Shown: positions 34,382 through 42,362 of the stretch, in pieces
Layout: each line of letters starts with the position of its first letter
How positions within the stretch are numbered: the first letter of the stretch is position 1
Assembly (NCBI GenBank): GCA_043778255.1
Contig: JAYWGN010000052.1
Coordinates: 14,225-78,224, forward strand
Direction: 5' to 3'
DNA length: 64,000 nt
From: JAYWGN01 sp043778255
GTDB lineage: Bacteria > Bacteroidota > Bacteroidia > Chitinophagales > Chitinophagaceae
The notes under the pieces: generated by a model
Told to the model about the DNA's origin: nothing
What the model saw: the letters and a program-made list of their open reading frames with translations, nothing else
The model's database searches: none
Translations under genes and position numbers: made by a program

Positions 34382-36694
34382 ATGTACAAAAAAACAACTA
34401 TTTTCACAGTTATACTAACAATTGTACTATTAAGTGCTTGCCAGTTGGCCAAATATCCACCCAACCAAATATATGCACACAAAATAAAAATAGATATTAA
34501 GGGCAATTATGATACTTACGAAAAAAAAGTACTGCTCAATAAATTAGAAAAACAGTTAGATGATAGTTTGGTGTATAGCCGTAAACGAAAAAAATTATTT
34601 GGCTTTATACCTTACACCCAAAAGCAATACCACACATTTGATACTGTAAGTATTAACCGAACCTTCGATTTTTTTAAAGCAACTTATGTTGCCAACGGTT
34701 ATTTTAGGGGTGGTATAAGTACAGCAAAAGTTAACTCAGTAAAGGGTAACGATACCTTTCGTAAAGAAATTGTATTTACAGTACAGCCCTTTCAAAATCA
34801 TAAAATTGATACTATAATATATGCAATACCTGATAGTGGCTTATTAGCTATAACCCTAAGCAGTAAGGGTGGTACAGTACTGCACAAAAACGATTACTAT
34901 TCACAAGATTTGTTAGATGCCGAAAGGCGAAGATTGGCAGCACTGTATCGTAACAATGGCTACCTCAAAATAAATAAAGACGATATAAAAATAATAGCTG
35001 ATACCATAAATACAGCTTTAATACAAATACCCGAAGATGTAGTAGAGCAACAGCAATTGTATGAAAAAGCAATAGCATTTAACAATAAACCTACCACCAC
35101 TATTACACTTAAAATAAGTGATACCTTGAGCAAAGCAAAGCTTAGCAAATATTATATAGGCAACATAAATGTACATACCGATAATATAAATGAAGATAGC
35201 CTTCCGCCCAATAAAGATGCAATAGACAACACAAGTATTACCAAGTATTATTATCAAAATACTTTTAAAAATAATATAATAAAGGACAATATTTATTTTA
35301 AAAAGGGCGATTTATTTAATCAAGATGCCTTGGATAAAACTGTAGAAAGATTTAACTTTTTGGGTCCATGGAAACAAGTAATTGTAAGTGCCAACGATAC
35401 AAACCAAATAGTTGATTTTACATTTTACATGTTGCCTTACGCCAAGTATAGTAGAGATATTAAGTTGGAGGGCAGCTACAATCAGAACAACAATAATTCA
35501 ATAATTACTAACTTACTGGGTACTAATGTTACATTTAATTTAAAAAATAGGAATTTTAATAAAGATGGTATTCAAACAAATTTTTTGGCAATAGCAAGTG
35601 CCGAATTTGGGCAAGGTGAACTTATAAATACCTACCAAGGCGGATTAAGCTATACGTTTACCATACCTAAGTTTGTACCTAAGTTAAGGTGGTTAGCACC
35701 AAAAGGTGAGGCCAAACAATCATTTATAAATACCAATACTAACTTTGCTAAAAAAATTGATGATTTTGAATTGGTAGATTTGGGTGTAGGTTATGGCTTA
35801 CAATGGCGTGGTGCCAAAAAATGGAGCAACCAATTAATACTACCCAATATTGAAAATAAAAACTTAAAAATATTAGCCGGTTTAGCACAAAGAATAGCTG
35901 CAAACCCTTTGCTGGGGCTTTACTACAGCGATGGACTCATATTTAGTGGTAAGTTTAATGCAACTAACAAGGTTATAAAAAAAGAAAATTTGCAGCAAGA
36001 AAAACTCAACTTTACTACTAACAGATTTGGTGTGGAGCTCTCTGGTTTTCCTACAGGTATTTCCAAAACAATAGACAGTAACCTATTTAGCTTTGCTAAA
36101 CTTGAATTAGAAAAAACTTGGAATATACAACGACCCAAAGCCACTTGGGCATTTAGAACAATGCTTGGTATTGGCTTTAACCCATTTAACACCTCATTAC
36201 AAAAAAATGAACATTTACCATTTTTTAGGCAGTTTATTAGTGGTGGTCCTAATAGTATGAGAGCATGGACAATAAGGAGCTTAAGTAGCTACAGTACACG
36301 TACTAACTCCAACACTCAAAATACTTACTTTGGCGATGTACAAGCCGAGGTTAATGCAGAGTATCGTTTTTTAATTACCAAACTTATTGGTATACCTATA
36401 CGTGGTGCTTTTTTTATTGATGCAGGTAATATTTGGAATTGGAAACCAATAGATAAAACTGCCGTTCCAAGTAATTTGAATAGTGTTCAAAAAATTGCAA
36501 ATGATATTGGAATTGCTGCCGGTACAAGTGTAAGGGTTGACTTTACTTACTTTATAATAAGACTCGACATAGGCTTGAAAATAAAAGAGCCAAATGATAT
36601 AAACGGCGGTGGTGGCTGGTTTAGGAAAGATAACTTTAACCTTATAAACCTAAAACCGTACAAACTACAAGTAGGTATTGGTTATCCATTTTAA
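34382..36694 (+). CDS. BamA/TamA-family outer membrane lipoprotein (TamL type)
   Basis: This 770-residue protein has a lipobox signal (LTIVLLSACQ, Cys at about 20). It then has POTRA-like repeats over about 30-370 (for example FFKATYVANGYFRGGISTAKV and FKKGDLFNQDALDKTVERFNFLGPWKQVIV), and a C-terminal 16-strand-type Omp85 barrel with HLPFFRQFISGGPNSMRAWTIRSL at about 620-645, a form of the conserved (V/I)RG(F/Y)-like loop. The end LQVGIGYPF is a beta-signal. TamA-like proteins with a lipobox are the Bacteroidota form called TamL, thought to help assemble outer-membrane proteins or transport lipid. Confidence 0.9.
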   Translation: MYKKTTIFTVILTIVLLSACQLAKYPPNQIYAHKIKIDIKGNYDTYEKKVLLNKLEKQLDDSLVYSRKRKKLFGFIPYTQKQYHTFDTVSINRTFDFFKATYVANGYFRGGISTAKVNSVKGNDTFRKEIVFTVQPFQNHKIDTIIYAIPDSGLLAITLSSKGGTVLHKNDYYSQDLLDAERRRLAALYRNNGYLKINKDDIKIIADTINTALIQIPEDVVEQQQLYEKAIAFNNKPTTTITLKISDTLSKAKLSKYYIGNINVHTDNINEDSLPPNKDAIDNTSITKYYYQNTFKNNIIKDNIYFKKGDLFNQDALDKTVERFNFLGPWKQVIVSANDTNQIVDFTFYMLPYAKYSRDIKLEGSYNQNNNNSIITNLLGTNVTFNLKNRNFNKDGIQTNFLAIASAEFGQGELINTYQGGLSYTFTIPKFVPKLRWLAPKGEAKQSFINTNTNFAKKIDDFELVDLGVGYGLQWRGAKKWSNQLILPNIENKNLKILAGLAQRIAANPLLGLYYSDGLIFSGKFNATNKVIKKENLQQEKLNFTTNRFGVELSGFPTGISKTIDSNLFSFAKLELEKTWNIQRPKATWAFRTMLGIGFNPFNTSLQKNEHLPFFRQFISGGPNSMRAWTIRSLSSYSTRTNSNTQNTYFGDVQAEVNAEYRFLITKLIGIPIRGAFFIDAGNIWNWKPIDKTAVPSNLNSVQKIANDIGIAAGTSVRVDFTYFIIRLDIGLKIKEPNDINGGGGWFRKDNFNLINLKPYKLQVGIGYPF

Positions 36695-36735
36695 GTTAGT
36701 TTTAGGTATAATTTTTCTTACTATTACTATGTAAA

Positions 36736-36743
36736 TAAATTTG
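36736..36743 (+). promoter_or_regulatory. Bacteroidota -7 box for the MBL hydrolase gene
   Basis: TAAATTTG is a perfect TAnnTTTG match, 12 nt before the ATG at 36756, implying a very short leader. Confidence 0.45.
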
Positions 36744-36755
36744 TAACTTTAACAC

Positions 36756-37658
36756 ATGAAAAGAAACACATTTATAAAAACAACTGCAATTGCAAGTGGG
36801 CTTTTGTTTTTTTCAAAATATACAAGCCTTGCCAACTTACTAACCAAAGCGGGTTACGAGGTTAAAATGCTAACTGAAAGTATTGGCATATTTACCGAAA
36901 AAGGAGGTACAATTTTATTTTATTTAGATAAAAAAGGCATAGTAGTAGTGGACACACAATTCCCCGATACTGCCCAACATTTGATTGAAGAAATAAAAAA
37001 GAAATCGCAAAAAAAATATGCTTACCTAATTAATACTCACCACCACGGCGACCACACAAGTGGTAACATTGCTTTTAAAAATTTGGTAACTACAATAGTA
37101 GCACATACCAATAGTGTTGCAAACCAAAAAGCAGCTGCTGCAAAGCAAAAAAATGAAGACAAACAATTGTATGCTAACACAACATTTGATACAACTTGGA
37201 GCAAAAAATTAGGGAAAGAAGTTATAGAACTTTCATACTTTGGAGCTGCACATACCAATGGCGATATAGCGGTACATTTTACCAAAGCTAATGTTGTACA
37301 CCTTGGCGATTTGGTATTTAACCGAAGGTACCCTTATATTGATAAAAATGCTGGAGCTAGTATTGTAAGTTGGATAAATGTATTGCAACAAATACAAGCC
37401 AAATATGCCGATAACACCACATTTGTATTTGGGCATGCTAATGATGGCTATACTGTTACAGGCACAAAAGCTGACATTAAAGCTTTTGAAAACTACCTTA
37501 CACAACTCCGCAACTTTGTAATAAACGAAATACAACTAGGCAAAACGAAAGATGAAATAATAAAAGCTAAAGCAATACCAGGCAATACTGAGTGGAGAGG
37601 CGACGGTATTGAAAGAGGCTTAACTGCTGCATGTATTGAATTAATTGATGAAGTGTAA
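36756..37658 (+). CDS. Exported MBL-fold metallo-hydrolase
   Basis: This 300-residue protein starts MKRNTFIKTTAIASGLLFFSKY, an N-terminal export signal (not a true twin-arginine motif). The metallo-beta-lactamase fold has the zinc motif INTHHHGDHTSGN at about 91-103 (HxHxDH), followed by AAHTNGDIAVHF at about 166-177 (third His), VVHLGDLVFNRRYPYID at about 182-198 (bridging Asp), and FGHANDGYTVTG at about 224-235 (last His). The family is broad (lactonases, glyoxalases, lactamases); I do not assign a substrate. Confidence 0.9.
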   Translation: MKRNTFIKTTAIASGLLFFSKYTSLANLLTKAGYEVKMLTESIGIFTEKGGTILFYLDKKGIVVVDTQFPDTAQHLIEEIKKKSQKKYAYLINTHHHGDHTSGNIAFKNLVTTIVAHTNSVANQKAAAAKQKNEDKQLYANTTFDTTWSKKLGKEVIELSYFGAAHTNGDIAVHFTKANVVHLGDLVFNRRYPYIDKNAGASIVSWINVLQQIQAKYADNTTFVFGHANDGYTVTGTKADIKAFENYLTQLRNFVINEIQLGKTKDEIIKAKAIPGNTEWRGDGIERGLTAACIELIDEV

Positions 37659-37700
37659 CCCACTTAATTTTGTTAATCGATTGTAAAATAAGGTTATTTG

Positions 37701-37732
37701 TTTGCATAAGCTACAACTAAATACTATTTTTA
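37701..37732 (+). promoter_or_regulatory. Candidate promoter of the DUF1573 pair
   Basis: TTTG at 37701-37704, a 20-nt spacer and TATTTTTA at 37725-37732 match the Bacteroidota promoter layout (TTTG-N19-21-TAnnTTTG) with one mismatch in the last base of the -7 box. The ATG at 37775 is 42 nt downstream. Confidence 0.5.
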
Positions 37733-37774
37733 CAACTCATAATAAATAATAAAAACAATAAATATTTAAAAAAA

Positions 37775-38380
37775 ATGAAAACAATTTACACCATTGCAGC
37801 ATTGCTTAGCTTAACAATAGGCTTAAATGCACAAACCACTAAAGTTGCAACAAAAGCAACAGGAAAATATAAAACTAAATCAGCTGTAACACCTCCAAAA
37901 AAAGTAGGAACCCCCGTAATGGTGGAAGCTCCAGCTATGGATGATCATGCCGGTCATAACCATACCCCCGCAGCTGCAACTCCAGCACTAATTGATATTG
38001 CAAAGCCAGTAGCCGAAGACAATTTGGGCTTAGCCGAAACTACTTACAACTTTGGTAAAATAATACAAGCAAAGCCAGTAACCCATGATTTTGCATTTGC
38101 TAATAGCGGCAAAAGTGAATTGGTATTAGATAACGTAGTAGCAGGTTGTGGTTGTACTACACCAACTTGGGATAAAACAGCAAAATATAAGGCTGGCGAT
38201 AAAGGTCAAATAAATGTAGGGTTTAATGCTGGTGGCGTTGGTGCATTTACCAAAACAGTTACCATAACTTACAATGGTGGCCTTACCAAACAAATTACAA
38301 TTACTGGCGAAGTGTATGCAGCCCCAGCTACACCAGCACCAGAAAACAAAGGGGTTCAAATGCTTAATGGTAAGCAATAA
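37775..38380 (+). CDS. Secreted DUF1573 protein with His-rich linker
   Basis: This 201-residue protein has a signal peptide (TIYTIAALLSLTIGLNAQ, cleavage near 20) and a low-complexity Lys/Thr/Pro and Ala-rich segment with MDDHAGHNHTP at about 54-64. One DUF1573 domain covers about 88-185 (ETTYNFGKIIQAKPVTHDFAFANSGKSELVLDNVVAGCGCTTPTW). The Cys pair CGC is conserved. The His-rich stretch might bind metal, but this is only suggested by composition. A second, shorter DUF1573 gene follows after 37 nt. The role of DUF1573 is unknown. Confidence 0.87.
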   Translation: MKTIYTIAALLSLTIGLNAQTTKVATKATGKYKTKSAVTPPKKVGTPVMVEAPAMDDHAGHNHTPAAATPALIDIAKPVAEDNLGLAETTYNFGKIIQAKPVTHDFAFANSGKSELVLDNVVAGCGCTTPTWDKTAKYKAGDKGQINVGFNAGGVGAFTKTVTITYNGGLTKQITITGEVYAAPATPAPENKGVQMLNGKQ

Positions 38381-38417
38381 CCTTATTAACTAAATTATTA
38401 AATAAAGATAGACAAAT

Positions 38418-38822
38418 ATGCAAAAAATAATAGCAATAATAGCTTTACTATTTACACTACAAATACAAGCACAAACGGCTGCAAGTGTAGTAAAGTTTGA
38501 AAAATTAGAGTATAACTTTGGAAAAATAACTCAGAATGTTCCTGTTAAGTATGCTTTCAAATTTAAAAATGTAAGTACTAAACCAATAGTAGTGGAAAAT
38601 GCAACAGCAAGCTGTGGTTGTACTACACCCGAGTGGGCTAAAACTCCCATATTAGCTGCAAAAAGTAGCGAAATAAAAGCTGGGTTTAATGCTGCAAGTG
38701 CAGGACCTTTTGAAAAAACAATAACAGTAAAACTACAAGGTATAGCATTACCAGTTGAACTCAAAATTAAAGGCGAAGTTGTAGCATCCGCAACACCAGC
38801 AAAAGCTGAAAAGCAACGATAA
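38418..38822 (+). CDS. Secreted DUF1573 protein
   Basis: This 134-residue protein consists of a signal peptide (IIAIIALLFTLQIQAQ, cleavage near 19) and one DUF1573 domain with KFEKLEYNFGKITQNVPVKYAFKFKNVSTKPIVVENATASCGCTTPEWAKTPI and SEIKAGFNAASAGPFEKTITVKLQG. It is clearly a paralogue of the preceding gene without the His-rich linker, 37 nt downstream and probably co-transcribed. Confidence 0.87.
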   Translation: MQKIIAIIALLFTLQIQAQTAASVVKFEKLEYNFGKITQNVPVKYAFKFKNVSTKPIVVENATASCGCTTPEWAKTPILAAKSSEIKAGFNAASAGPFEKTITVKLQGIALPVELKIKGEVVASATPAKAEKQR

Positions 38823-38918
38823 TATTTTCGACTTCTCTACATTCATAATTGTAATTTGCCAATTAAAAATTAGTTTTTTTGATTGGCATTTTTGTTTGTT
38901 GTATTTTTAATTTGTAAT

Positions 38919-40016
38919 ATGCTAATACAAAAAATATTTATAATAAGTGGCGAAGCAAGTGGCGATTTGCATGGTAGTAATTTAGTAAAAGAATTATTGC
39001 AATTACAGCCTAACTTGCAAGTACAAGGTTGGGGTGGTGCACTTATGCAACAGCAAGGTGTTACTATACTTAAGGATTATAAGGAGTTAGCATTTATGGG
39101 CTTTGCCGAAGTAATTAAAAATATAGGAACAATTTTAAAAAATTTTAAACTTTGCAAACAACAAATAACAGCATTTAAGCCCGATATAGTGTTGTTTATT
39201 GACTATCCAGGTTTTAACTTACGAATGGCAAAATGGGCAAAGCTACAAGGCTATGCAACACATTACTATATATCGCCACAAATATGGGCTTGGAAAGAAA
39301 AACGTGTATATACTATTAAAAAATATGTAGATAAAATGATGGTTATATTACCCTTTGAAAAAGAGTTTTATAACAAGTATAATTACAATGTTAGCTACGT
39401 TGGGCATCCGTTAACTAATGTAATAAAGCAATATAATACCAACCAAATACTACAATCACCAACACCAATAATAGCCCTACTACCGGGTAGTAGAAAACAG
39501 GAAATTGTAAAAAAATTGCCCATAATGCTTGCCGTTACAAAGCAGTTTGCTAACTATACTTTTATAGTGGCTAAAGCCCCCAATATTGCTAATGAATTTT
39601 ATGATACTATGTTAAAAGGTTTTGGTAATGTTAACACAATTACCAACAATACCTATTTGCTACTAAGCAATGCAACTGCTGCCTTAGTTACAAGTGGTAC
39701 TGCTACACTCGAAACTGCTCTGTTTAAAGTGCCTCAAGTAGTGTGTTATAAGGGTAGTGCAGTATCTTACTACATAGCAAAAAGGCTTATTAAAATAAAG
39801 TACATTAGCCTTGTAAACCTTATAATGAATAAGGAAGTGGTACAAGAATTGATACAGGATAACTTTACAGAAACTAACCTCACAAATGCATTAACTGAAA
39901 TATTGAGTGGTACTAAAGTACAACAAATAAAAGTGGATTATTCCAATTTGATAAGCCTACTTAGTAAAGGTAACAATGCATCATATAATGCTGCAAAGTT
40001 GGTGTTAGGTGTATAA
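38919..40016 (+). CDS. lpxB: Lipid-A-disaccharide synthase
   Basis: This 365-residue glycosyltransferase joins UDP-2,3-diacylglucosamine and lipid X to form the lipid A disaccharide. Family marks are KIFIISGEASGDLHGSNLVKELL near the N-terminus, AFMGFAEVIKNI, KPDIVLFIDYPGFNLRMAKWAKLQGYATHYYISPQIWAWKEKRVYTIKKYVDKMMVILPFEKEFY, VSYVGHPLTN, and LLPGSRKQEIVKKLPIML. The start at ATG 38919 matches the family. The length is normal. It implies an outer membrane with lipopolysaccharide or lipid A. Confidence 0.96.
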   Translation: MLIQKIFIISGEASGDLHGSNLVKELLQLQPNLQVQGWGGALMQQQGVTILKDYKELAFMGFAEVIKNIGTILKNFKLCKQQITAFKPDIVLFIDYPGFNLRMAKWAKLQGYATHYYISPQIWAWKEKRVYTIKKYVDKMMVILPFEKEFYNKYNYNVSYVGHPLTNVIKQYNTNQILQSPTPIIALLPGSRKQEIVKKLPIMLAVTKQFANYTFIVAKAPNIANEFYDTMLKGFGNVNTITNNTYLLLSNATAALVTSGTATLETALFKVPQVVCYKGSAVSYYIAKRLIKIKYISLVNLIMNKEVVQELIQDNFTETNLTNALTEILSGTKVQQIKVDYSNLISLLSKGNNASYNAAKLVLGV

Positions 40017-40143
40017 AATTTTTTATATCGAAATGAAAAACAATAAAGTTCAATTGCAGCTTTGCCTCATTGTATTACTTGCCTGGCTGCCAGTAGTAAT
40101 TTGTAATTAAGTAAATAAATTTTCTTTAATATTATAGGCATAA

Positions 40144-40174
40144 AATAGCCTGTAGTTAAGTGCTACAGGCTATT
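40144..40174. terminator. Bidirectional terminator-like hairpin between lpxB and lpd
   Basis: AATAGCCTGTAG (40144-40155) pairs perfectly with CTACAGGCTATT (40163-40174). The T runs on either side are short, but the hairpin lies between convergent lpxB and lpd stops (40016 and 40202) and can serve both. Confidence 0.65.
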
Positions 40175-40201
40175 ATAAGTATTTGCAATAAGGGTTACAA
40201 T

Positions 40202-41605
40202 TTACAAATGTATTGCTTCATCGTAAGCTACTTCTATGGCATCTTTTACAGCTTCACTCATAGTTGGGTGTGGGTGTATGCTGTTAAGTACTTCTTGGTA
40301 AGTAGTTTCAAGTTTTCGGGCTGTTACAGTTTCGGCTATTAATTCGGTTACGTTAGCACCTATCATGTGTGTGCCTAGCCACTCGCCATACTTGGCATCA
40401 AATATTACTTTTACAAACCCTTCGGTAGTACCTGCTGCACTAGCTTTGCCACTAGCACTAAACGGAAATTTACCAACTTTAATTTCGTATCCAGCTTCTT
40501 TTGCTGCTTTTTCGGTATAGCCTACACTTGCTATTTCGGGTATGCAATAGGTACAACCTGGCACATTATTATAATCAATTGGTTCTGGTTTGTGAGCATA
40601 CTTTTGTTCAGTATAAGCAATGTTTTCAATACATATTATAGCTTCTTTACTGGCTACATGGGCAAGTGCTTGGCCTGGGCTTACATCGCCTATAGCATAT
40701 ATTCCTGCTACATTTGTAGCATAATATTTATCAGTTATTATTTTTCCTTTTTCTACAGTTATGGCATTTTCTTCAAGCCCTATACCTTCTATATTACTAG
40801 CTACACCTACAGCACTAAGTAGTACATCGGCTTCTAATGTAATATTGCCAGTAGCGGTTTTTACAGTAGCTTTTACACCATTGCCACTAGTATCTACACT
40901 TAGTACCTCGGCATTAGTCATTATATCAATACCGTTTTTTTTGTAGCTTTTTTCTAACTCCTTGCTTATATCTTCATCTTCTACAGGCACTATACGTGGC
41001 ATAAACTCTACTATTGTAACTTTAGTACCCATAGCATTATATACATAAGCAAACTCCACACCTATAGCACCGCTACCTACTACTATCATTGTTTTGGGCT
41101 GTGTTGGCAGTGTCATAGCTTCACGGTAACCTATTATTTTTGTACCATCTACAGGCATTGTTGGCAATTGCCTTGCCCTACCACCTGTTGCTATTATTAT
41201 ATGTTTGGCTTCTACTATTTGCTCCGTACCATCAGCTGCTTTTACAGCTACTTGTCCTTTGCTTTTTACTTTGCCATGCCCCATTATTACATCAATTTTA
41301 TTTTTCCTCATCAAAAACTGTACACCCTTGCTCATTTTGTCAGCTACGCCACGGCTACGGCCAATTACTTTATCAAAGTGGTGTGTGCCAGTTGCCTCCA
41401 AACCGTAATCGGCAGCATGCTTTATGTACTCATACACTTGTGCACTTTTTATTAATGCTTTTGTGGGTATGCAACCCCAATTTAAACAAACGCCACCCAA
41501 ACTTTCCTTTTCTATAACTGCTACTTTAAATCCTAATTGTGCTGCTCTTATAGCTGCTACATAACCACCAGGTCCGCTACCAATTACTGCTATATCGTAT
41601 GCCAT
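40202..41605 (-). CDS. lpd: Dihydrolipoyl dehydrogenase (E3)
   Basis: This 467-residue flavoprotein reoxidises dihydrolipoamide on 2-oxoacid dehydrogenase E2 subunits and reduces NAD. It has the FAD fold AVIGSGPGGYVAAIRAAQLGFKVAVIE, the redox disulphide ESLGGVCLNWGCIPTKAL at about 33-50, the NAD fold MIVVGSGAIGVEFAYVYNAMGTKVTIVE, the second FAD contact GIYAIGDVSPGQALAHVASKEAI, and the C-terminal base SIHPHPTMSEAVKDA (His of HPHP). ATG at 41605 is supported by the family start and the promoter box at 41621-41628, which excludes the longer frame. odhB lies beyond the next gene, in opposite orientation. Confidence 0.96.
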   Translation of the reverse strand: MAYDIAVIGSGPGGYVAAIRAAQLGFKVAVIEKESLGGVCLNWGCIPTKALIKSAQVYEYIKHAADYGLEATGTHHFDKVIGRSRGVADKMSKGVQFLMRKNKIDVIMGHGKVKSKGQVAVKAADGTEQIVEAKHIIIATGGRARQLPTMPVDGTKIIGYREAMTLPTQPKTMIVVGSGAIGVEFAYVYNAMGTKVTIVEFMPRIVPVEDEDISKELEKSYKKNGIDIMTNAEVLSVDTSGNGVKATVKTATGNITLEADVLLSAVGVASNIEGIGLEENAITVEKGKIITDKYYATNVAGIYAIGDVSPGQALAHVASKEAIICIENIAYTEQKYAHKPEPIDYNNVPGCTYCIPEIASVGYTEKAAKEAGYEIKVGKFPFSASGKASAAGTTEGFVKVIFDAKYGEWLGTHMIGANVTELIAETVTARKLETTYQEVLNSIHPHPTMSEAVKDAIEVAYDEAIHL

Positions 41606-41620
41606 ATTTATTTGTTTTTG

Positions 41621-41628
41621 CAAAAGTA
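41621..41628 (-). promoter_or_regulatory. Bacteroidota -7 box for lpd
   Basis: The minus strand reads TACTTTTG, a perfect TAnnTTTG match, 15 nt before the lpd ATG at 41605. TTG 18 nt further upstream is a possible -33 element. Confidence 0.55.
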
Positions 41629-41690
41629 CTTATATTTTTCTATTGGCAATTATTAGGGTTTAAAAAATTATAGCTTACACTCCAATAGCC

Positions 41691-42110
41691 TTATACTTTC
41701 CCCTTTTTACGTTTGGTTGTAGTGCTCTTCTGTTCCATTTTTTTTATCAATTCTTCGGGTGTTTTTAAGGGTTCGTTATCGGGTTTCTTTTTTATATATA
41801 GGTAAATGCTTTTGCTAGTATTTTTATTTGCCTTAAGGGTAATAGTAATTGCTACTTTTTCGGCAGTACAATTAAGTGGCAGTATTAAGCAATTACGTTC
41901 AAATGTACCAACTGTACTTGTAAATATAAGTTCGTTACTATTTAAGGGTAAATATTTACCCGTATTATACTTGGCATCTACATTTATATAATTATACGTT
42001 CCTTTTTTGAGGCTATCGGTATATAAGTTAAAGTACAAGCTATCAATTGTTTGAGCTTTAGCCAAGTAAAAAGCAATAATGAAACCGAACAGAAGTATAT
42101 TTTTTTTCAA
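41691..42110 (-). CDS. Secreted protein of unknown function
   Basis: The most likely product is 139 residues from TTG 42110. It starts with a signal peptide (KKNILLFGFIIAFYLAKAQ), then has a beta-rich domain (DSLYFNLYTDSLKKGTYNYINVDAKYNTGKYLPLNSNELIFTSTVGTFERNCLILP and VAITITLKANKNTSKSIYLYIKK), and a basic tail (EQKSTTTKRKKGKV). The frame is open to ATG 42212, but that extension hides the signal peptide and includes a near-consensus -7 box (TACCTTTA, complement of 42137-42144). I do not recognise a family; the beta-strand pattern recalls small Ig-like domains. Confidence 0.6.
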   Translation of the reverse strand: MKKNILLFGFIIAFYLAKAQTIDSLYFNLYTDSLKKGTYNYINVDAKYNTGKYLPLNSNELIFTSTVGTFERNCLILPLNCTAEKVAITITLKANKNTSKSIYLYIKKKPDNEPLKTPEELIKKMEQKSTTTKRKKGKV

Positions 42111-42334
42111 AATAATAATGTTTATAACAGTTATACTAAAGGTATGCCAATATAATAATTTTGAATATTTAATTGTTAACGTTACATTAAAAATTAATAA
42201 AGTGCTAAGCAAAATAAATTAAAAAATTGCATAACCAATTTATACATTTTGCTAACATCTAAACTACTGAAATCAAAAATTCCTGTACCATTTAATGGTG
42301 CAAAATTGTTACTTATATATTGTTAATAGTTATT

Positions 42335-42342
42335 TACCTTTG
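42335..42342 (+). promoter_or_regulatory. Bacteroidota -7 box for odhB, with upstream palindrome
   Basis: TACCTTTG is a perfect TAnnTTTG match, 20 nt before the ATG at 42363. A small palindrome ACCATT-T-AATGGT lies at 42287-42299, in the usual position for an activator or repressor site, but its role is unknown. Confidence 0.5.
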
Positions 42343-42362
42343 GTAAAATAAATTGTATTGCA

